DNA of 64,000 nucleotides from Gilliamella sp. ESL0405 (GCF_019469205.1 NZ_CP048265.1:1674001-1738000), one strand, 5' to 3'. Counted from the first letter of the stretch, positions 18,547-28,763 are shown. A program made the numbers and translations. Notes: generated by a model not told the origin, from the sequence alone.

Positions 18547-19560
18547 TTACCGATTTAACTGTCGATACTGATTAACGGCTTGTTGATGACTGTTATAGTT
18601 GCTTGAAAAGGTATGACCGCCTGTTCCATTAGCAACAAAAAACAGATAGTTAGTTTTAGCTGGATGCGCAGCCGCTTCCAACGAGGCAAGGCTAGGCATT
18701 GCAATTGGTGTTGGTGGTAATCCTTCAATCACATAAGTATTATAAGGATTTTCAGTATCATTTAAATCTACTCGACGAATGGTGCCGGTATATTTGTCAC
18801 CTAAACCATAAATAATTGTCGGATCGGTTTGTAATTTCATTTTGGCTTTCAAGCGATTAACAAAAACTGATGCCACATTAGCTCGCTCCGAACTTAGTCC
18901 GGTCTCTTTTTCAATAATTGAAGCAATAATTAACAGCTCATAAGACGACTTGTAAGGAAGATCGCTATCTCGATTTTCCCAGACTTTTTGTAAATTATTT
19001 TTCATGGTCATATGCGCACGTTTTAATAGATTAATATCGACCGTGTTAGCTGTATAAAGATAAGTATCTGGCGATAACCAACCTTCGATCGATCCTTCAA
19101 TCCCTAACAATTTGGCGATCTCTTCATCGGTTTTGCCGTCAAGTGTCTGTTCAATATAAGGTGAATTTTTAATCACGTTAAGCCAATCTTTCGCTCGTTT
19201 TCCTTCGACAAATTGGATCGAAAAATTACTCTCTTTGCCCGAAACCAATAACGCTAAAAACTCCTCAACCGTCATATGCGGATGCAGTTGATAGGTGCCG
19301 GCTTTAATCGATCTTAACGAAGGATTGAGTTTAGATAGATAAGGCAATAAATGTGATTGCTCAAGTAAATTACTCTCTTTAACTTGCTGAGCTAACTGAT
19401 GTGATGTTGTGCCTTTTTTTAGCACAAAGACTTTATTATCATCAGTGACATTTAGATATTGTTTGGAAAACTGATGCAAAAAGTAGTAGCCAATACCAAT
19501 TGAACCACCCACAATTAATATCAAAGTAAGTAAAGTACATAAAACGATTTTCTTAATCAT
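18547..19560 (-). CDS. mltG: Endolytic murein transglycosylase MltG
   Basis: About 337 aa from the ATG at 19558-19560; a TTG three codons earlier is an alternative start. An N-terminal TM (residues 2-24) anchors a periplasmic YceG domain. LysM-like TTSHQLAQQVKESNLL lies near 50, and the catalytic region includes IASIIEKETG (the conserved Glu), VASVFVNRL, LQTDPTIIYGLG and YNTYVIEGLPPTPIAMPS. It cleaves nascent glycan strands and is thought to set their length. It overlaps or abuts the end of alr, so both wall genes are co-transcribed. Confidence 0.95.
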   Translation of the reverse strand: MIKKIVLCTLLTLILIVGGSIGIGYYFLHQFSKQYLNVTDDNKVFVLKKGTTSHQLAQQVKESNLLEQSHLLPYLSKLNPSLRSIKAGTYQLHPHMTVEEFLALLVSGKESNFSIQFVEGKRAKDWLNVIKNSPYIEQTLDGKTDEEIAKLLGIEGSIEGWLSPDTYLYTANTVDINLLKRAHMTMKNNLQKVWENRDSDLPYKSSYELLIIASIIEKETGLSSERANVASVFVNRLKAKMKLQTDPTIIYGLGDKYTGTIRRVDLNDTENPYNTYVIEGLPPTPIAMPSLASLEAAAHPAKTNYLFFVANGTGGHTFSSNYNSHQQAVNQYRQLNR

Positions 19561-19565
19561 AACTC

Positions 19566-20651
19566 TCAATCTACATAGTGAATTTTAGCCCGTGACGTCA
19601 GGCGCGTTAATAATTCATAAGCACTAATACCTGTGTGCTTAGCAATGTGTTCAACCGGTAGCTGATGCCCCCAGAAGATAACTTCATCGCCAGGTTTTTC
19701 ATGGCAATGAAGTCCTAAATCAACCACAATCATATCCATTGAGACCCGCCCAACAATCGGCACTTGACGACCATTGATCATCACCGGCGTATTTGGACTA
19801 ATACCCCGAGGATAACCGTCGCCATATCCCATTGCCACCACACCTAAGGTGGTATCGTTTGGACTGACCCAAGTTTGACCATATCCCACAGCTTCGCCTT
19901 TTTTATGCTTTCTAACAGCTATCAACTCTGATTTAAGTGTCATCACCGGTTTAAGCGCTGAAATCGCCTCATCAAACGGTGATACACCATATAAAGCAAT
20001 GCCAACCCGAATAACATCACGATGCGACTTAGGCCAAGCAAGAATGCCACCGGATGCCGCAATAGATTGTTTATTGATAGCTGGGTGATGATTCATGGAT
20101 AAAATAAATTGATCTAACAACGCAGTTTGTTTAGCCGTTTGCTGTGAGGCTAAATCATCGGCCGAACTAAAATGGCTGATAATATTGATAGAAGGTCGCA
20201 CTACCCGGCAATTTGCTAGCTTAATAAATTGTTGCTCAGCCTCATCGGGGTGAAAACCTAAGCGATGCATACCGGTATCTAATTTAAACCAGGCGGTAAT
20301 TTGATTTTCAACATCAATCGCATTTAATGCATCAATTTGCCAGCTTGCGTGAATAACCGGTTGTAAATTAAAATCGATTAAATCATTAACATCATCATGC
20401 GGGAAAAAACCTTCTAATAAAACAATTGGGGTATTAATGCCCTCTTGCCGTAATAATAACGCTTCACCCACCCGTGCTACACCAAAGTAATCGACTTTAT
20501 CTTGTAATAACTTCGCCACCCCTAACATACCATGTCCATAAGCATTGGCTTTGACAATTGCCATTAAGGCGCTATTAGGTGATTTATTTCTAAAATAGTC
20601 AATATTATGTAAAAGTGATTTGCGATTAACTTCAACTACTGCCACAGACAT
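19566..20651 (-). CDS. alr: Alanine racemase
   Basis: 361 aa PLP enzyme making D-alanine for peptidoglycan. The PLP lysine is Lys34 in IVKANAYGHGM. The second catalytic tyrosine sits in RVGIALYGVSPF, and GRVSMDMIVVDLG marks the C-terminal beta domain. Full length compared with E. coli Alr (359 aa). First gene of the alr-mltG pair; the ygfZ-like housekeeping style of coding gives no sign of transfer. Confidence 0.95.
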   Translation of the reverse strand: MSVAVVEVNRKSLLHNIDYFRNKSPNSALMAIVKANAYGHGMLGVAKLLQDKVDYFGVARVGEALLLRQEGINTPIVLLEGFFPHDDVNDLIDFNLQPVIHASWQIDALNAIDVENQITAWFKLDTGMHRLGFHPDEAEQQFIKLANCRVVRPSINIISHFSSADDLASQQTAKQTALLDQFILSMNHHPAINKQSIAASGGILAWPKSHRDVIRVGIALYGVSPFDEAISALKPVMTLKSELIAVRKHKKGEAVGYGQTWVSPNDTTLGVVAMGYGDGYPRGISPNTPVMINGRQVPIVGRVSMDMIVVDLGLHCHEKPGDEVIFWGHQLPVEHIAKHTGISAYELLTRLTSRAKIHYVD

Positions 20652-20861
20652 TGTATTTAACCTAACTTATATATCAAATGGCTATTGTAAGTTTTGTTAT
20701 GGATAATCACAAATATTTATTTTAATAAATTGGTCAATTCACTCTGTTTTATTAATCGATAACAACTGCCATTTTCCTTTATAGAGCAGTATTTGTGAGC
20801 AAAATTGAGGCAAAGAGTGTGATCAATATCGATTAATTTGCATAATGCTATTTACAGCTTA

Positions 20862-20880
20862 AATGATAATGGTTATCATT
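20862..20880. promoter_or_regulatory. Fur box upstream of the TonB receptor
   Basis: AATGATAATGGTTATCATT is a perfect 8+3+8 dyad matching the Fur 19-bp consensus (GATAATGATAATCATTATC) closely. It ends 53 bp before the chosen start of the receptor, where an iron-responsive repressor would block the promoter. Confidence 0.85.
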
Positions 20881-20933
20881 CAATCTTTATTCAAAAACCT
20901 ATAAAAAAAGAGAAGAATAGGATTAAGTTAATA

Positions 20934-23081
20934 ATGGATTTAAACATTACCAAAACTCATATCGCAACAGCGATTTGCATTTCATTAACCAATTTGCTTT
21001 TCATTGATCAAACTTTTGCCGATACCAAAAAACCCACCCCGCAAGATACCATTGTTGTGACCGCTGATCGAAACGAAAAAACCGTCTGGGATAGTTCGGT
21101 TTCGGTGACGGCAGTTAATCGAGATGAAATTGAAAATCAAAATGGCGATTCAGTTGTTGAAGCATTACGCGATATTCCCGGCGTTGAAATTATGGATAAT
21201 GCTTTAGCCGGCCGAAAACAAATTATGATACGAGGTGAAGCGCCCTCACGTATTTTGATGTTAATTGACGGGCAAGAAGTCACCTATCATCGTTCCGGGC
21301 ATGGCTCAAGCGCTGGAGTATTAATTGATATGGAATCGGTGGAACGCATCGAAGTGATTAAAGGTCCTCACTCTGTGCTTTATGGCTCGCAAGCGATTGG
21401 TGGCGTAGTTAATTTTATTACGCGTAAAGGTAGCCAAGACGGGTCGCCGTTAAGCGGTGACGCTAAAGTGATCTACAATGGCGCAACCGACGGCTTTACC
21501 GAAATGGGCACTATTAATGGTTCAATCGACAATATTTTTGATTATCGCATCAGTGGTAGCAATGCGAAAAACAATGACCGTAAAGCGTATCAAGGCAAAC
21601 TTCACAACACCGACTTTGGTAATAATAGTTTAAGTTCATGGTTTGGTTTTAATCTTGATCAACATAAATTGGGGCTATCTTTAGATCGTTATCAATTAGA
21701 TACCAAAACCTACTATGATAAGTCAAAAAATAATCCTGCTATTAAAGAGTTCTCGGTTGAAATTCCTAAATTACAACGTGAAAAAATCGGACTGTTTTAT
21801 GACTATCAAGCTGACGGCACTTTTCTTAAAAAACTGCATTATGATGCTTATGCGCAAAAACTAAATCGACAATTTCGTAACCATATTAACGTAGCGCCGA
21901 ATGCCAGAATAAACGTTGATACCCGCACGGCAACTGATGATGAACAAAAAACTTATGGTATGACGTTTCAAGCTGACTTTGTGCCGGCTAAAAACATGAA
22001 TTTGATTGCCGGGCTTCAATATCAGCAAGATAATGTCGATCAAAATTCGCATAATGTCGTTGTGTCAAAAATGCCGGTACCAATTAAAAGCTATACTCAA
22101 AATAAATTCTCCTCGAACAAATGGCAACAATCGAGCATTGCTTTATTTGGGCAAAATGATTGGGATATCACCGAGGATATTTCATGGAATTTAGGTGTGC
22201 GCCAATATTGGGTGACTTCGAAACTAAAAAAAGGATCGTCAATTATTGATAAAACGCCAGTAGTTGGATCGGCAACGTCAACGGTTAAAACCGACGGCAA
22301 AAAAAGCGATCATGATAACAATTTTGTTGTATCAACCGGGCTGACTTATTCTGGTATCCGTGATACTCAGTTAAGAGCATCGTTTGCCCAAGGATATGTC
22401 TATCCTACCCTTTCGCACCTGTATGCAGTCACCACGGCATCTGACCAAACGCTTTATGGCAATTCCAAATTAAAAGCGGAAAAATCGAATAATTACGAAA
22501 TTGGCTTGCGTTATAACAATAACAAAATTTTAGCCGATGCGGCTATCTACTATTCTGCGGCGAAAAACTATATCACCGAGATGAGCTGTGATGGTTCAGC
22601 GATTTGTGATGGCGCTATTGGTAGTAATTTTAGCTATTATGATAATGCCAATAAAGCCAAAACTTATGGTTTAGAATTTATGGTTGAATATGTTGATTTA
22701 CCCGTTACCCCTTATATAAAAGGTAACTATTTACGTCGGCAAATAAAAACCAATAAATACACCACTTATGATACCGGCAATCCACGCTTTGCTGGCAATA
22801 TTGGATTAAAACACACTGCCTATTTTGATCACGTTGATATCGATGCCGATCTGTTTATGCGCATGGCAACAAATGCAACTAAACGCAGTGAGTCATCGGT
22901 TTATCGCTATAGCGGTTGGTCAACAGTAAACTTATCAACGACCACCTCATTTGGTGCCAACAGGCAATATAAAATAGGCGTTGATCTGAATAATATTTTA
23001 AACAAAAACTATACCACTGCTTATGAAAGTATTCCGGCAGCAAAATTTAATGCGGTTATCAGTGCAAGTATGAAGTTTTAA
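20934..23081 (+). CDS. TonB-dependent outer-membrane receptor, iron-regulated
   Basis: About 715 aa. The ATG at 20934 is preferred over one 96 bp upstream because the upstream frame would translate the Fur box, and because the inner start gives a signal peptide (ITKTHIATAICISLTNLLF..FA). The TonB box is QDTIVVTADR. The plug domain holds VVEALRDIPGVEI, IMIRGEAPSRILMLIDGQEV and ERIEVIKGPHSVLYGSQAIGG; the rest is a 22-strand-type barrel ending in a C-terminal phenylalanine. The plug resembles CirA and heme/hemoglobin receptors, but the ligand (catecholate, heme or other) cannot be decided. No TonB-ExbBD or periplasmic partner lies nearby. Confidence 0.9.
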   Translation: MDLNITKTHIATAICISLTNLLFIDQTFADTKKPTPQDTIVVTADRNEKTVWDSSVSVTAVNRDEIENQNGDSVVEALRDIPGVEIMDNALAGRKQIMIRGEAPSRILMLIDGQEVTYHRSGHGSSAGVLIDMESVERIEVIKGPHSVLYGSQAIGGVVNFITRKGSQDGSPLSGDAKVIYNGATDGFTEMGTINGSIDNIFDYRISGSNAKNNDRKAYQGKLHNTDFGNNSLSSWFGFNLDQHKLGLSLDRYQLDTKTYYDKSKNNPAIKEFSVEIPKLQREKIGLFYDYQADGTFLKKLHYDAYAQKLNRQFRNHINVAPNARINVDTRTATDDEQKTYGMTFQADFVPAKNMNLIAGLQYQQDNVDQNSHNVVVSKMPVPIKSYTQNKFSSNKWQQSSIALFGQNDWDITEDISWNLGVRQYWVTSKLKKGSSIIDKTPVVGSATSTVKTDGKKSDHDNNFVVSTGLTYSGIRDTQLRASFAQGYVYPTLSHLYAVTTASDQTLYGNSKLKAEKSNNYEIGLRYNNNKILADAAIYYSAAKNYITEMSCDGSAICDGAIGSNFSYYDNANKAKTYGLEFMVEYVDLPVTPYIKGNYLRRQIKTNKYTTYDTGNPRFAGNIGLKHTAYFDHVDIDADLFMRMATNATKRSESSVYRYSGWSTVNLSTTTSFGANRQYKIGVDLNNILNKNYTTAYESIPAAKFNAVISASMKF

Positions 23082-23103
23082 TCAGTAGTCTAAATTAAGC
23101 AAA

Positions 23104-23131
23104 ATGACTATGTGATGAATCACATAGTCAT
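23104..23131. terminator. Bidirectional hairpin between TonB receptor and ygbA
   Basis: ATGACTATGTG and CACATAGTCAT arms around a short loop, between two convergent genes. Confidence 0.75.
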
Positions 23132-23139
23132 AATAAAAT

Positions 23140-23466
23140 CTAACTAATAAGATTTTTATACAGATGCTTTAGCGCCTTAACCGGATGATAGATCATCATT
23201 CTGGGACCGGCAAAACGCATAACCTGTTTTATTCTTTCTTTATAATCTTTACGATAGCAGTGGCGAGGACATTTTTCACAGGTGGTTTTCGCTTCACCAA
23301 AACGACACATGGTTAAACGTTGCATCGCATATTGCCGTAAATCTTGACACTCATCGCACAATTGATTGGCTTTTGAGTGATGTTTTTTCTGGCAATATAA
23401 ATGGATCATCACGCTCACTGTCGATTTTTCTTGTTCTATTTTAGGACCAGTATTATTGGCAACCAT
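23140..23466 (-). CDS. ygbA: YgbA-family (nitrous-oxide-stimulated promoter) protein
   Basis: 108 aa cysteine-rich small protein. The order of motifs matches YgbA: MIHLYCQKKH, LCDECQDLRQYAMQRLTMC, RFGEAKTTCEKCPRHCY, and VMRFAGPRMMIYHPVKAL. Several CxxC units suggest metal or Fe-S binding. In enterobacteria the gene belongs to the NsrR nitric-oxide regulon; no clear NsrR site was identified here. Biochemical function is not established in the family. Confidence 0.8.
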   Translation of the reverse strand: MVANNTGPKIEQEKSTVSVMIHLYCQKKHHSKANQLCDECQDLRQYAMQRLTMCRFGEAKTTCEKCPRHCYRKDYKERIKQVMRFAGPRMMIYHPVKALKHLYKNLIS

Positions 23467-23538
23467 ATTTCAATACATACATAAAAAAAATGCTAAAATA
23501 CTAAAGTAATATCACTTTGAACACAAGGATTAGTCATC

Positions 23539-24369
23539 ATGGTAAGAATGATTAACAAAGATACAACCGTGTGCATGTCTCTTTCAGCTCGCCCCGGTAA
23601 TTTCGGTACCCGCTTTCATAATTACTTATATGAAAAGCTCGACCTTAACTATATTTATAAAGCCTTTACCACCAATAATTTGAGAGATGCAATATATGGC
23701 ATAAAAGCGCTGGCAATCCGAGGATGTGCCATATCAATGCCTTATAAACAAGCTTGTATTGAGTTTATTGATGAATTGGATAATTCAGCTAAATCCATTG
23801 AATCGGTTAATACCATAGTAAATACCAATCACTATTTAAAAGCCTACAATACTGATTATATTGCTGTTGCAAAACTCATCGAAAGCAATCAAATTGCTAA
23901 AACCACGCCATTTGTATTAAAAGGCAGTGGCGGAATGGCTAATGCGGTCATTGGCGCTTTTTACGACAAAGGGTTTAAACATGGCATAATTGCAGCTCGT
24001 AATGAGTCAAAAGGGCAAGCGCTGGCAAACCGTTATGGTTATCAGTGGGTTGCAGATGAAGCGAGTATTTCACCCGAGCAAGCAAAATTAATCATTAATG
24101 TTACCCCTATCGGTATGCAAGGTGGCATTGAAGCAGATCAATTGGCGTTTAGTGAAACCCTGATTGAACAATCTGATATTGTGTTTGACGTCGTTGCATT
24201 ACCGGTTGAAACACCGTTGATAAAATATGCCAAATGTGTCAATAAAAAGATTATATCCGGCGCCGATGTTGCGGTGTTGCAAGCGCTTGAGCAATTTATC
24301 TTATATACCGGCATCACGCCTAACCAACAGTTAGTCTTGCAAGCCGCTGAATTTGCCCGACAAGGCTAA
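23539..24369 (+). CDS. Shikimate dehydrogenase-like protein (HI0607 type)
   Basis: 276 aa AroE-fold oxidoreductase. It has the shikimate-binding region (SLSARPGNFG near 15-24 in place of AroE S-x-S, and ISMPYKQACIEFID with the catalytic Lys), NTDYIA, a Rossmann loop changed to LKGSGGMANAVIGAF, NVTPIGMQ and a final ALEQFILYTG. This pattern is that of the SDH-like subfamily typified by H. influenzae HI0607, whose cellular role is unclear. It should not be taken as the main AroE. AAGGA lies 9 bp before ATG 23539. It is monocistronic, with a terminator at 24373-24410. Confidence 0.85.
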   Translation: MVRMINKDTTVCMSLSARPGNFGTRFHNYLYEKLDLNYIYKAFTTNNLRDAIYGIKALAIRGCAISMPYKQACIEFIDELDNSAKSIESVNTIVNTNHYLKAYNTDYIAVAKLIESNQIAKTTPFVLKGSGGMANAVIGAFYDKGFKHGIIAARNESKGQALANRYGYQWVADEASISPEQAKLIINVTPIGMQGGIEADQLAFSETLIEQSDIVFDVVALPVETPLIKYAKCVNKKIISGADVAVLQALEQFILYTGITPNQQLVLQAAEFARQG

Positions 24370-24372
24370 ACT

Positions 24373-24410
24373 ATTGCGGCGTCATAAAAAACGGTCGCTG
24401 ACGCCGCAAT
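24373..24410. terminator. Bidirectional terminator between aroE-like gene and ycaO
   Basis: ATTGCGGCGTCA pairs perfectly with TGACGCCGCAAT over a 14-base loop, between convergent genes. Confidence 0.8.
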
Positions 24411-24419
24411 AAAACGGGA

Positions 24420-26186
24420 TTATGACATGGTTTGATGTAATTTATGATAAACCGCCAGCAAGGATTGATGCATCGCGAACTGTTCAAGATTGTCATTTTC
24501 GGCCGGATTATTGGTTGTTAAATCCGCTAAACCGAAGAATCGTTTTTTACCGGTTGCATACTGCCACATTTCATCAACACAAGCTTTGCCATACATCTTA
24601 TTAAAAGCATTTTGATATTGATTAAACTGCTCGATATCACGTTCAAGTATAAAGTTTACTAACGTTTGCAAACAGCGATAAGCATGGTTACGCTGAGCGG
24701 TAAAGATTGACTCATTCATTTCAACCGTCCAATCGATCCACAATTTAGCTTGCTCAAGGTCTTGAGCGGCTAAGGCGAGCATGGCTTTTAACTCACCCAC
24801 TCTTAAGGTTAACCATGCATTATCTTTGCCTGTTGCTATACCTAATAATTCTCTTATACGGGCAAAATCATCTAAACCGGCATCATCTAGCTGCTCAATA
24901 AGGGAAAGGTAGTGTTTGCTGGTGTATTTGCCATTTGGTAAAGATAAAATTAACTTACGAAGTTCAATGGCCATATTATTATTGGCAATCAGCAGATCTT
25001 CTGGTGGGTAGATCTCTGACATGCCTACCGCCAATATTCGGCAAGCATATACACCTAAATGCTCATAGTCCATAATCAAAACTTCGACATGATGAGCGGT
25101 GAAAATTGCCATTAAATTTTCAAACTCTTGTTCGGTTGTTCCGGAAAAATCCCAATCGACAAAGTCAAAATCGGCTTGCTCATTGAAAAGATCCCACGAG
25201 ATCAAACCACTTGAATCAATAAAATGCGTTTCTAAATTGCTTAAATCAGCTATTTCATCATTATCAAAACTTGGCGGCGAAAACACATCGAGATCTTTTA
25301 AACTCCGCCCTTGTAATAATTCAGTCACTGTTCTTTCTAATGCTACGCCAAAGTTAGGGTGCGCACCAAAAGAGGCATAACAAGTGCCGTTTTGCGGATT
25401 AAACAACACCACACAAATAACCGGAAATTGTCCGCCTAGCGATGCATCAAAACAATAAATAGGAAAGCCTTCACTTTCCAGCGCTTGAATGGCAGATAAG
25501 ACTGAAGGATATCGATTAATCACATCAGCAGGAATCGTCGGTAAACTTATTGCCTGGGCAATAATCTTATTTTTTACGTAACGTTCAAAAATTTCCGACA
25601 ACGCTTGCACCCGAGCTTCATTACGGGTATTACCGGCCGACATACCATTAGAAGCGTATAAATTAGCAATCAAATTAACCGGAACATAAATAATTTGTTG
25701 ATCCGATTGTTGCACAAAAGGTAACGCACATATCCCACGAGCGTGGTTGCTTGATTGCAAATCGATTAAGTCGCTGGCGGTCAATTCGTTATCCGGATTA
25801 TAAAATTTCAGCAGTTTTTCAGAAAGTAAGCCTTTCGGTAAGCGATTATCTTGAGGAATTGAAAACCATTTTTCTGACGGGTAATGAACAAATTCAGCAT
25901 TGGCAGCCTGTTTACCTAAATAAAAATCCGAAAAGAAATAATTGGTCGATAAACGCTCAAAATATTCCCCTAACGCTGAAGCTAGTGCCGCTTTTTTACT
26001 TGCTCCTTTACCATTTGCAAAGCAGAGTGGGCAGTTGATGTTTTGAATATGTACTGACCAAACATTAGGAACCGGATTAAGCCAAGATGCTTCTTTAACA
26101 TCTAAACCATATTTAGCCAATTGTTGATGAAAGTAACTAATTGAATCTTCAAGCGCGGCATCTTTGCCAGGGATAAAAGTTTTCAT
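24420..26186 (-). CDS. ycaO: YcaO-family ATP-dependent protein
   Basis: 588 aa from the ATG at 26184-26186 (MKTFIPGKD, as in E. coli MTQTFIPGKD); a TTG 12 bp upstream is less likely. YcaO-fold ATPase residues are in SALGEYFERLSTNYFF, GNTRNEARVQALSEIFERYV and the later VERTVTELLQGRS-type helix. The C-terminal TPR-like region typical of the enteric form is present. Enteric YcaO has been linked to RimO-dependent methylthiolation of ribosomal protein S12; YcaO relatives elsewhere modify peptide backbones. No precursor peptide or partner dehydrogenase lies nearby, so this is the housekeeping type. Confidence 0.93.
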   Translation of the reverse strand: MKTFIPGKDAALEDSISYFHQQLAKYGLDVKEASWLNPVPNVWSVHIQNINCPLCFANGKGASKKAALASALGEYFERLSTNYFFSDFYLGKQAANAEFVHYPSEKWFSIPQDNRLPKGLLSEKLLKFYNPDNELTASDLIDLQSSNHARGICALPFVQQSDQQIIYVPVNLIANLYASNGMSAGNTRNEARVQALSEIFERYVKNKIIAQAISLPTIPADVINRYPSVLSAIQALESEGFPIYCFDASLGGQFPVICVVLFNPQNGTCYASFGAHPNFGVALERTVTELLQGRSLKDLDVFSPPSFDNDEIADLSNLETHFIDSSGLISWDLFNEQADFDFVDWDFSGTTEQEFENLMAIFTAHHVEVLIMDYEHLGVYACRILAVGMSEIYPPEDLLIANNNMAIELRKLILSLPNGKYTSKHYLSLIEQLDDAGLDDFARIRELLGIATGKDNAWLTLRVGELKAMLALAAQDLEQAKLWIDWTVEMNESIFTAQRNHAYRCLQTLVNFILERDIEQFNQYQNAFNKMYGKACVDEMWQYATGKKRFFGLADLTTNNPAENDNLEQFAMHQSLLAVYHKLHQTMS

Positions 26187-26316
26187 ATTTAATCTCAAGA
26201 AATTTTATGTTAAAATTGTTACCGTTGTACCGATTGTTTTTTTAAATCGTTTTAGTTGTATTATAGTCAATGTAGTAAAAAACCGAAACATAACTGAGGA
26301 AATAAAAGGAAACACA

Positions 26317-26661
26317 ATGAAAAACATAGCAAACTTGAATAATGTTAAAGTCACCGATCTTCTAAAGCTAAAAAAACCTCTCACCCCCATGTTCTTAACA
26401 CTTTATTATTGGATTTTATTAATCTTCTTTGCATTTATGGGAATAGCGACAATTCTGGGAGGATTTAAATCTTTTTCTTATAATTTTTCTGGTGCTTTAT
26501 ATGACATTATAATGGGGTTATTCATTATAGTTGTAGGAATTATGTCTTCACGAGTTATCTGCGAAACAATTATTATTTTGTTCAAGATTGACCCTAAAGA
26601 TATTGATATCATTGCTGACAAAGTTCAAGATACTGAGAAATCCGAATCTAACAATCAATAA
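26317..26661 (+). CDS. Small DUF4282-like membrane protein
   Basis: 114 aa. The start is the ATG at 26317, with AAAGGA 6 bp upstream; an upstream in-frame ATG inside the ycaO start region is unlikely. Two TM segments (near residues 28-50 and 62-90) are joined by a glycine-rich turn, followed by SRVICETIIILFKI and an acidic tail (KDIDIIADKVQDTEKSE). The TM2-arginine-CE pattern resembles DUF4282 proteins, whose function is not known. Divergent from ycaO. Confidence 0.7.
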   Translation: MKNIANLNNVKVTDLLKLKKPLTPMFLTLYYWILLIFFAFMGIATILGGFKSFSYNFSGALYDIIMGLFIIVVGIMSSRVICETIIILFKIDPKDIDIIADKVQDTEKSESNNQ

Positions 26662-26693
26662 GCTAATAGCACTATTTTAATGCTTAATTTTAT

Positions 26694-26722
26694 AAGCAAG
26701 TGAGGTTTATCCTCACTTTGCT
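26694..26722. terminator. Hairpin between DUF4282-like gene and tsaD
   Basis: AGCAAGTGAGG and CCTCACTTTGCT arms, with a TTTAT loop, between convergent genes. Confidence 0.65.
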
Positions 26723-26752
26723 GACAAATAATATAACAAATAATTCTCTTAT

Positions 26753-27781
26753 TTAGCCACCATTAAGCTCATTTAAAGGCCATCTGGGTTTAACATTTAT
26801 CGCTAAATCATCGCGTTGTGAATGAGCCAAATGAATCATGCCAGCATAGGCAATCATCGCACCATTATCCGTACAAAATGCGATGCGAGGATAAAAAACT
26901 TCGCCTTTACGTTGTTGCATAAGCTTTGATAGTTTATCCCTTAATGTTTTATTAGCACTCACGCCACCGGCAACAACCAATCTTTTGAAATTAGTCTGTT
27001 CAAGAGCACGACGAGATTTAATCACTAAAGTATCGACTAATGCATCTTCAAAAGCGCTGGCAATGTCAGCTTTAGTCTGATGATCAATCTCACCACTTTC
27101 ATCACGATATTGATTGATCGTATTGGCTGCGGCTGTTTTTAAACCTGAAAAACTAAAATCGAGCCCCGGGCGATCAGTCATCGGCCTTGGAAATTGAAAT
27201 CGTAATCGATCGCCTTGCTTAGCCAATTCCGATAGTTTAGCCCCACCGGGATAATCAAGTCCAAGGAGTTTTGCCGTTTTATCAAACGCTTCACCTGCGG
27301 CATCATCGATCGATTCCCCCATTAATTCATACTGCCCAATGCCAGTTACTTTAATTAACTGAGTATGTCCGCCTGAAACCAGCAAAGCGACAAAGGGAAA
27401 TTGTGGGGGATTATCTTCCAACATAGGAGCAAGCAAGTGCCCTTCCATATGATGCACAGGAATAGCTGGCACATTCCATGCATAAGCTAACGAACGCCCA
27501 ATTGATGCACCGACCATTAATGCACCAATTAGCCCCGGTCCGGCAGTATAAGCGACAGCATCAATATCGCTGGCTGACAAATTCGCCTCGTTAAGTGCAG
27601 CTTGAATTAAAGGTACCGTTTTACGGATATGATCACGTGACGCGAGTTCAGGCACCACGCCGCCATAATCAGCATGTAACTCAATTTGCGAATAAAGTTG
27701 ATTGGCGATTAATCCATGTTTATCATCATAAATCGCCACGCCAGTTTCATCACACGAGGTTTCAATACCCAGTACTTTCAT
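26753..27781 (-). CDS. tsaD: tRNA N6-threonylcarbamoyladenosine transferase subunit TsaD
   Basis: 342 aa Kae1-family protein that transfers threonylcarbamoyl onto A37 of ANN-decoding tRNAs, acting with TsaB, TsaE and TsaC. The metal-binding HHMEGH lies near residue 110. [31 protein letters not shown] and [16 protein letters not shown] are all present. Its ATG overlaps the stop of yacG (TAATG), an arrangement that places it last in a coaE-zapD-yacG-tsaD run. Confidence 0.97.
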   Translation of the reverse strand: MKVLGIETSCDETGVAIYDDKHGLIANQLYSQIELHADYGGVVPELASRDHIRKTVPLIQAALNEANLSASDIDAVAYTAGPGLIGALMVGASIGRSLAYAWNVPAIPVHHMEGHLLAPMLEDNPPQFPFVALLVSGGHTQLIKVTGIGQYELMGESIDDAAGEAFDKTAKLLGLDYPGGAKLSELAKQGDRLRFQFPRPMTDRPGLDFSFSGLKTAAANTINQYRDESGEIDHQTKADIASAFEDALVDTLVIKSRRALEQTNFKRLVVAGGVSANKTLRDKLSKLMQQRKGEVFYPRIAFCTDNGAMIAYAGMIHLAHSQRDDLAINVKPRWPLNELNGG

Positions 27782-27999
27782 TAATACTTATCCCTCAAAT
27801 CATCAATATTGTCTTCACTCCAAAGATCTTCTTCAATTTGTGCTTTATCGGCAATACGATGCTCTTCGCTTGCCCAATCACCAAGATCGATAAGCTGACA
27901 TCGCTTGCTACAAAATGGACGAAACGGACTTTGTGTTGACCATTCAACTTGTATTTGGCAAGTTGGACATTTAACAAATGTGACAGGATTTTTATTCAT
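27781..27999 (-). CDS. yacG: DNA gyrase inhibitor YacG
   Basis: 72 aa zinc protein that binds GyrB in E. coli. Four zinc cysteines are in VKCPTCQ and [19 protein letters not shown], the family signature. The rest is an acidic tail. Placed after zapD and overlapping tsaD. Confidence 0.93.
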   Translation of the reverse strand: MNKNPVTFVKCPTCQIQVEWSTQSPFRPFCSKRCQLIDLGDWASEEHRIADKAQIEEDLWSEDNIDDLRDKY

Positions 28000-28025
28000 T
28001 TAAACTCTTTTTTAATTAAACGGTA

Positions 28026-28763
28026 TTAGCAACAGGCTAATTCAAATTCAATACTATCAGTGTTCATATTATCATACGCGTCAAGAGGTAAAAAACGGAT
28101 GCTATAACGTGACATATGCCCGGATACTTGCGGGAAGACATTTTTATCTAAATCAACCCGAATCCGAATCAAATTAACTTCGCCGTTAGTTTCTTGAAAG
28201 AAGTTATTAGTGCAGGTATAAAATTGAAATTCGCCCAACTGCCGAATCAATTGCATACAAGAAGCTAGGGCTTGATCAAGTAGGATTAAATGTTGTAACC
28301 AATTGTGAACTTGTTCATCGCGTTTTTGTTGTGGCTGTTTAAGCCATAAATGGAAAGAAGGAAGATCAAAACTACAACAGCCGCCCGGTATGGTTAACCG
28401 TTGACGAAGGGCGGTAAGAAAACGATCATCTTTTAACGGTTGCCCTAAACGCATAATCGCATTAAATTGAGTGAGGTAATCATGAAATTTACTTATCAGA
28501 TGATTTAATAATTCTTGATCGACACCCTCAATATCCAGCCATGACGAAAGCTTTTGCTTTTGCGCTTCAATCTCTTTAATTAAATCGCCTTTCACGTCAT
28601 TACGTTCAATAATTTCTAATAGTTCGGATAATGCATGGAAAAACATTAACGCATTTGTTTCATCTAACTGGCTATGCGTCTTTAATTGATTCAATAGAAA
28701 TTCGACACGAAGCCACGTGCGCATTTTTTCATTTAATGGATGTTCAAAAATGATACTATTCAT
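28026..28763 (-). CDS. zapD: Cell-division protein ZapD
   Basis: 245 aa helical protein that crosslinks FtsZ filaments at the division site. FEHPLNEKMRTWLRVEFLL at the N-terminus and GGCCSFDLPSFHLWL with RFLPLD near the end are family marks. Its start overlaps the coaE end by 8 bp, as expected for the coaE-zapD-yacG cluster. Confidence 0.95.
   Translation of the reverse strand: MNSIIFEHPLNEKMRTWLRVEFLLNQLKTHSQLDETNALMFFHALSELLEIIERNDVKGDLIKEIEAQKQKLSSWLDIEGVDQELLNHLISKFHDYLTQFNAIMRLGQPLKDDRFLTALRQRLTIPGGCCSFDLPSFHLWLKQPQQKRDEQVHNWLQHLILLDQALASCMQLIRQLGEFQFYTCTNNFFQETNGEVNLIRIRVDLDKNVFPQVSGHMSRYSIRFLPLDAYDNMNTDSIEFELACC

Noticed and set aside
20838-20933. N-terminal extension of the TonB receptor
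   Set aside because: It would translate the Fur box and place the signal peptide 32 residues inside.
26164-26316. N-terminal extension of the DUF4282-like gene
   Set aside because: The extension overlaps the ycaO start and has no ribosome site, while the ATG at 26317 has AAAGGA at good spacing.
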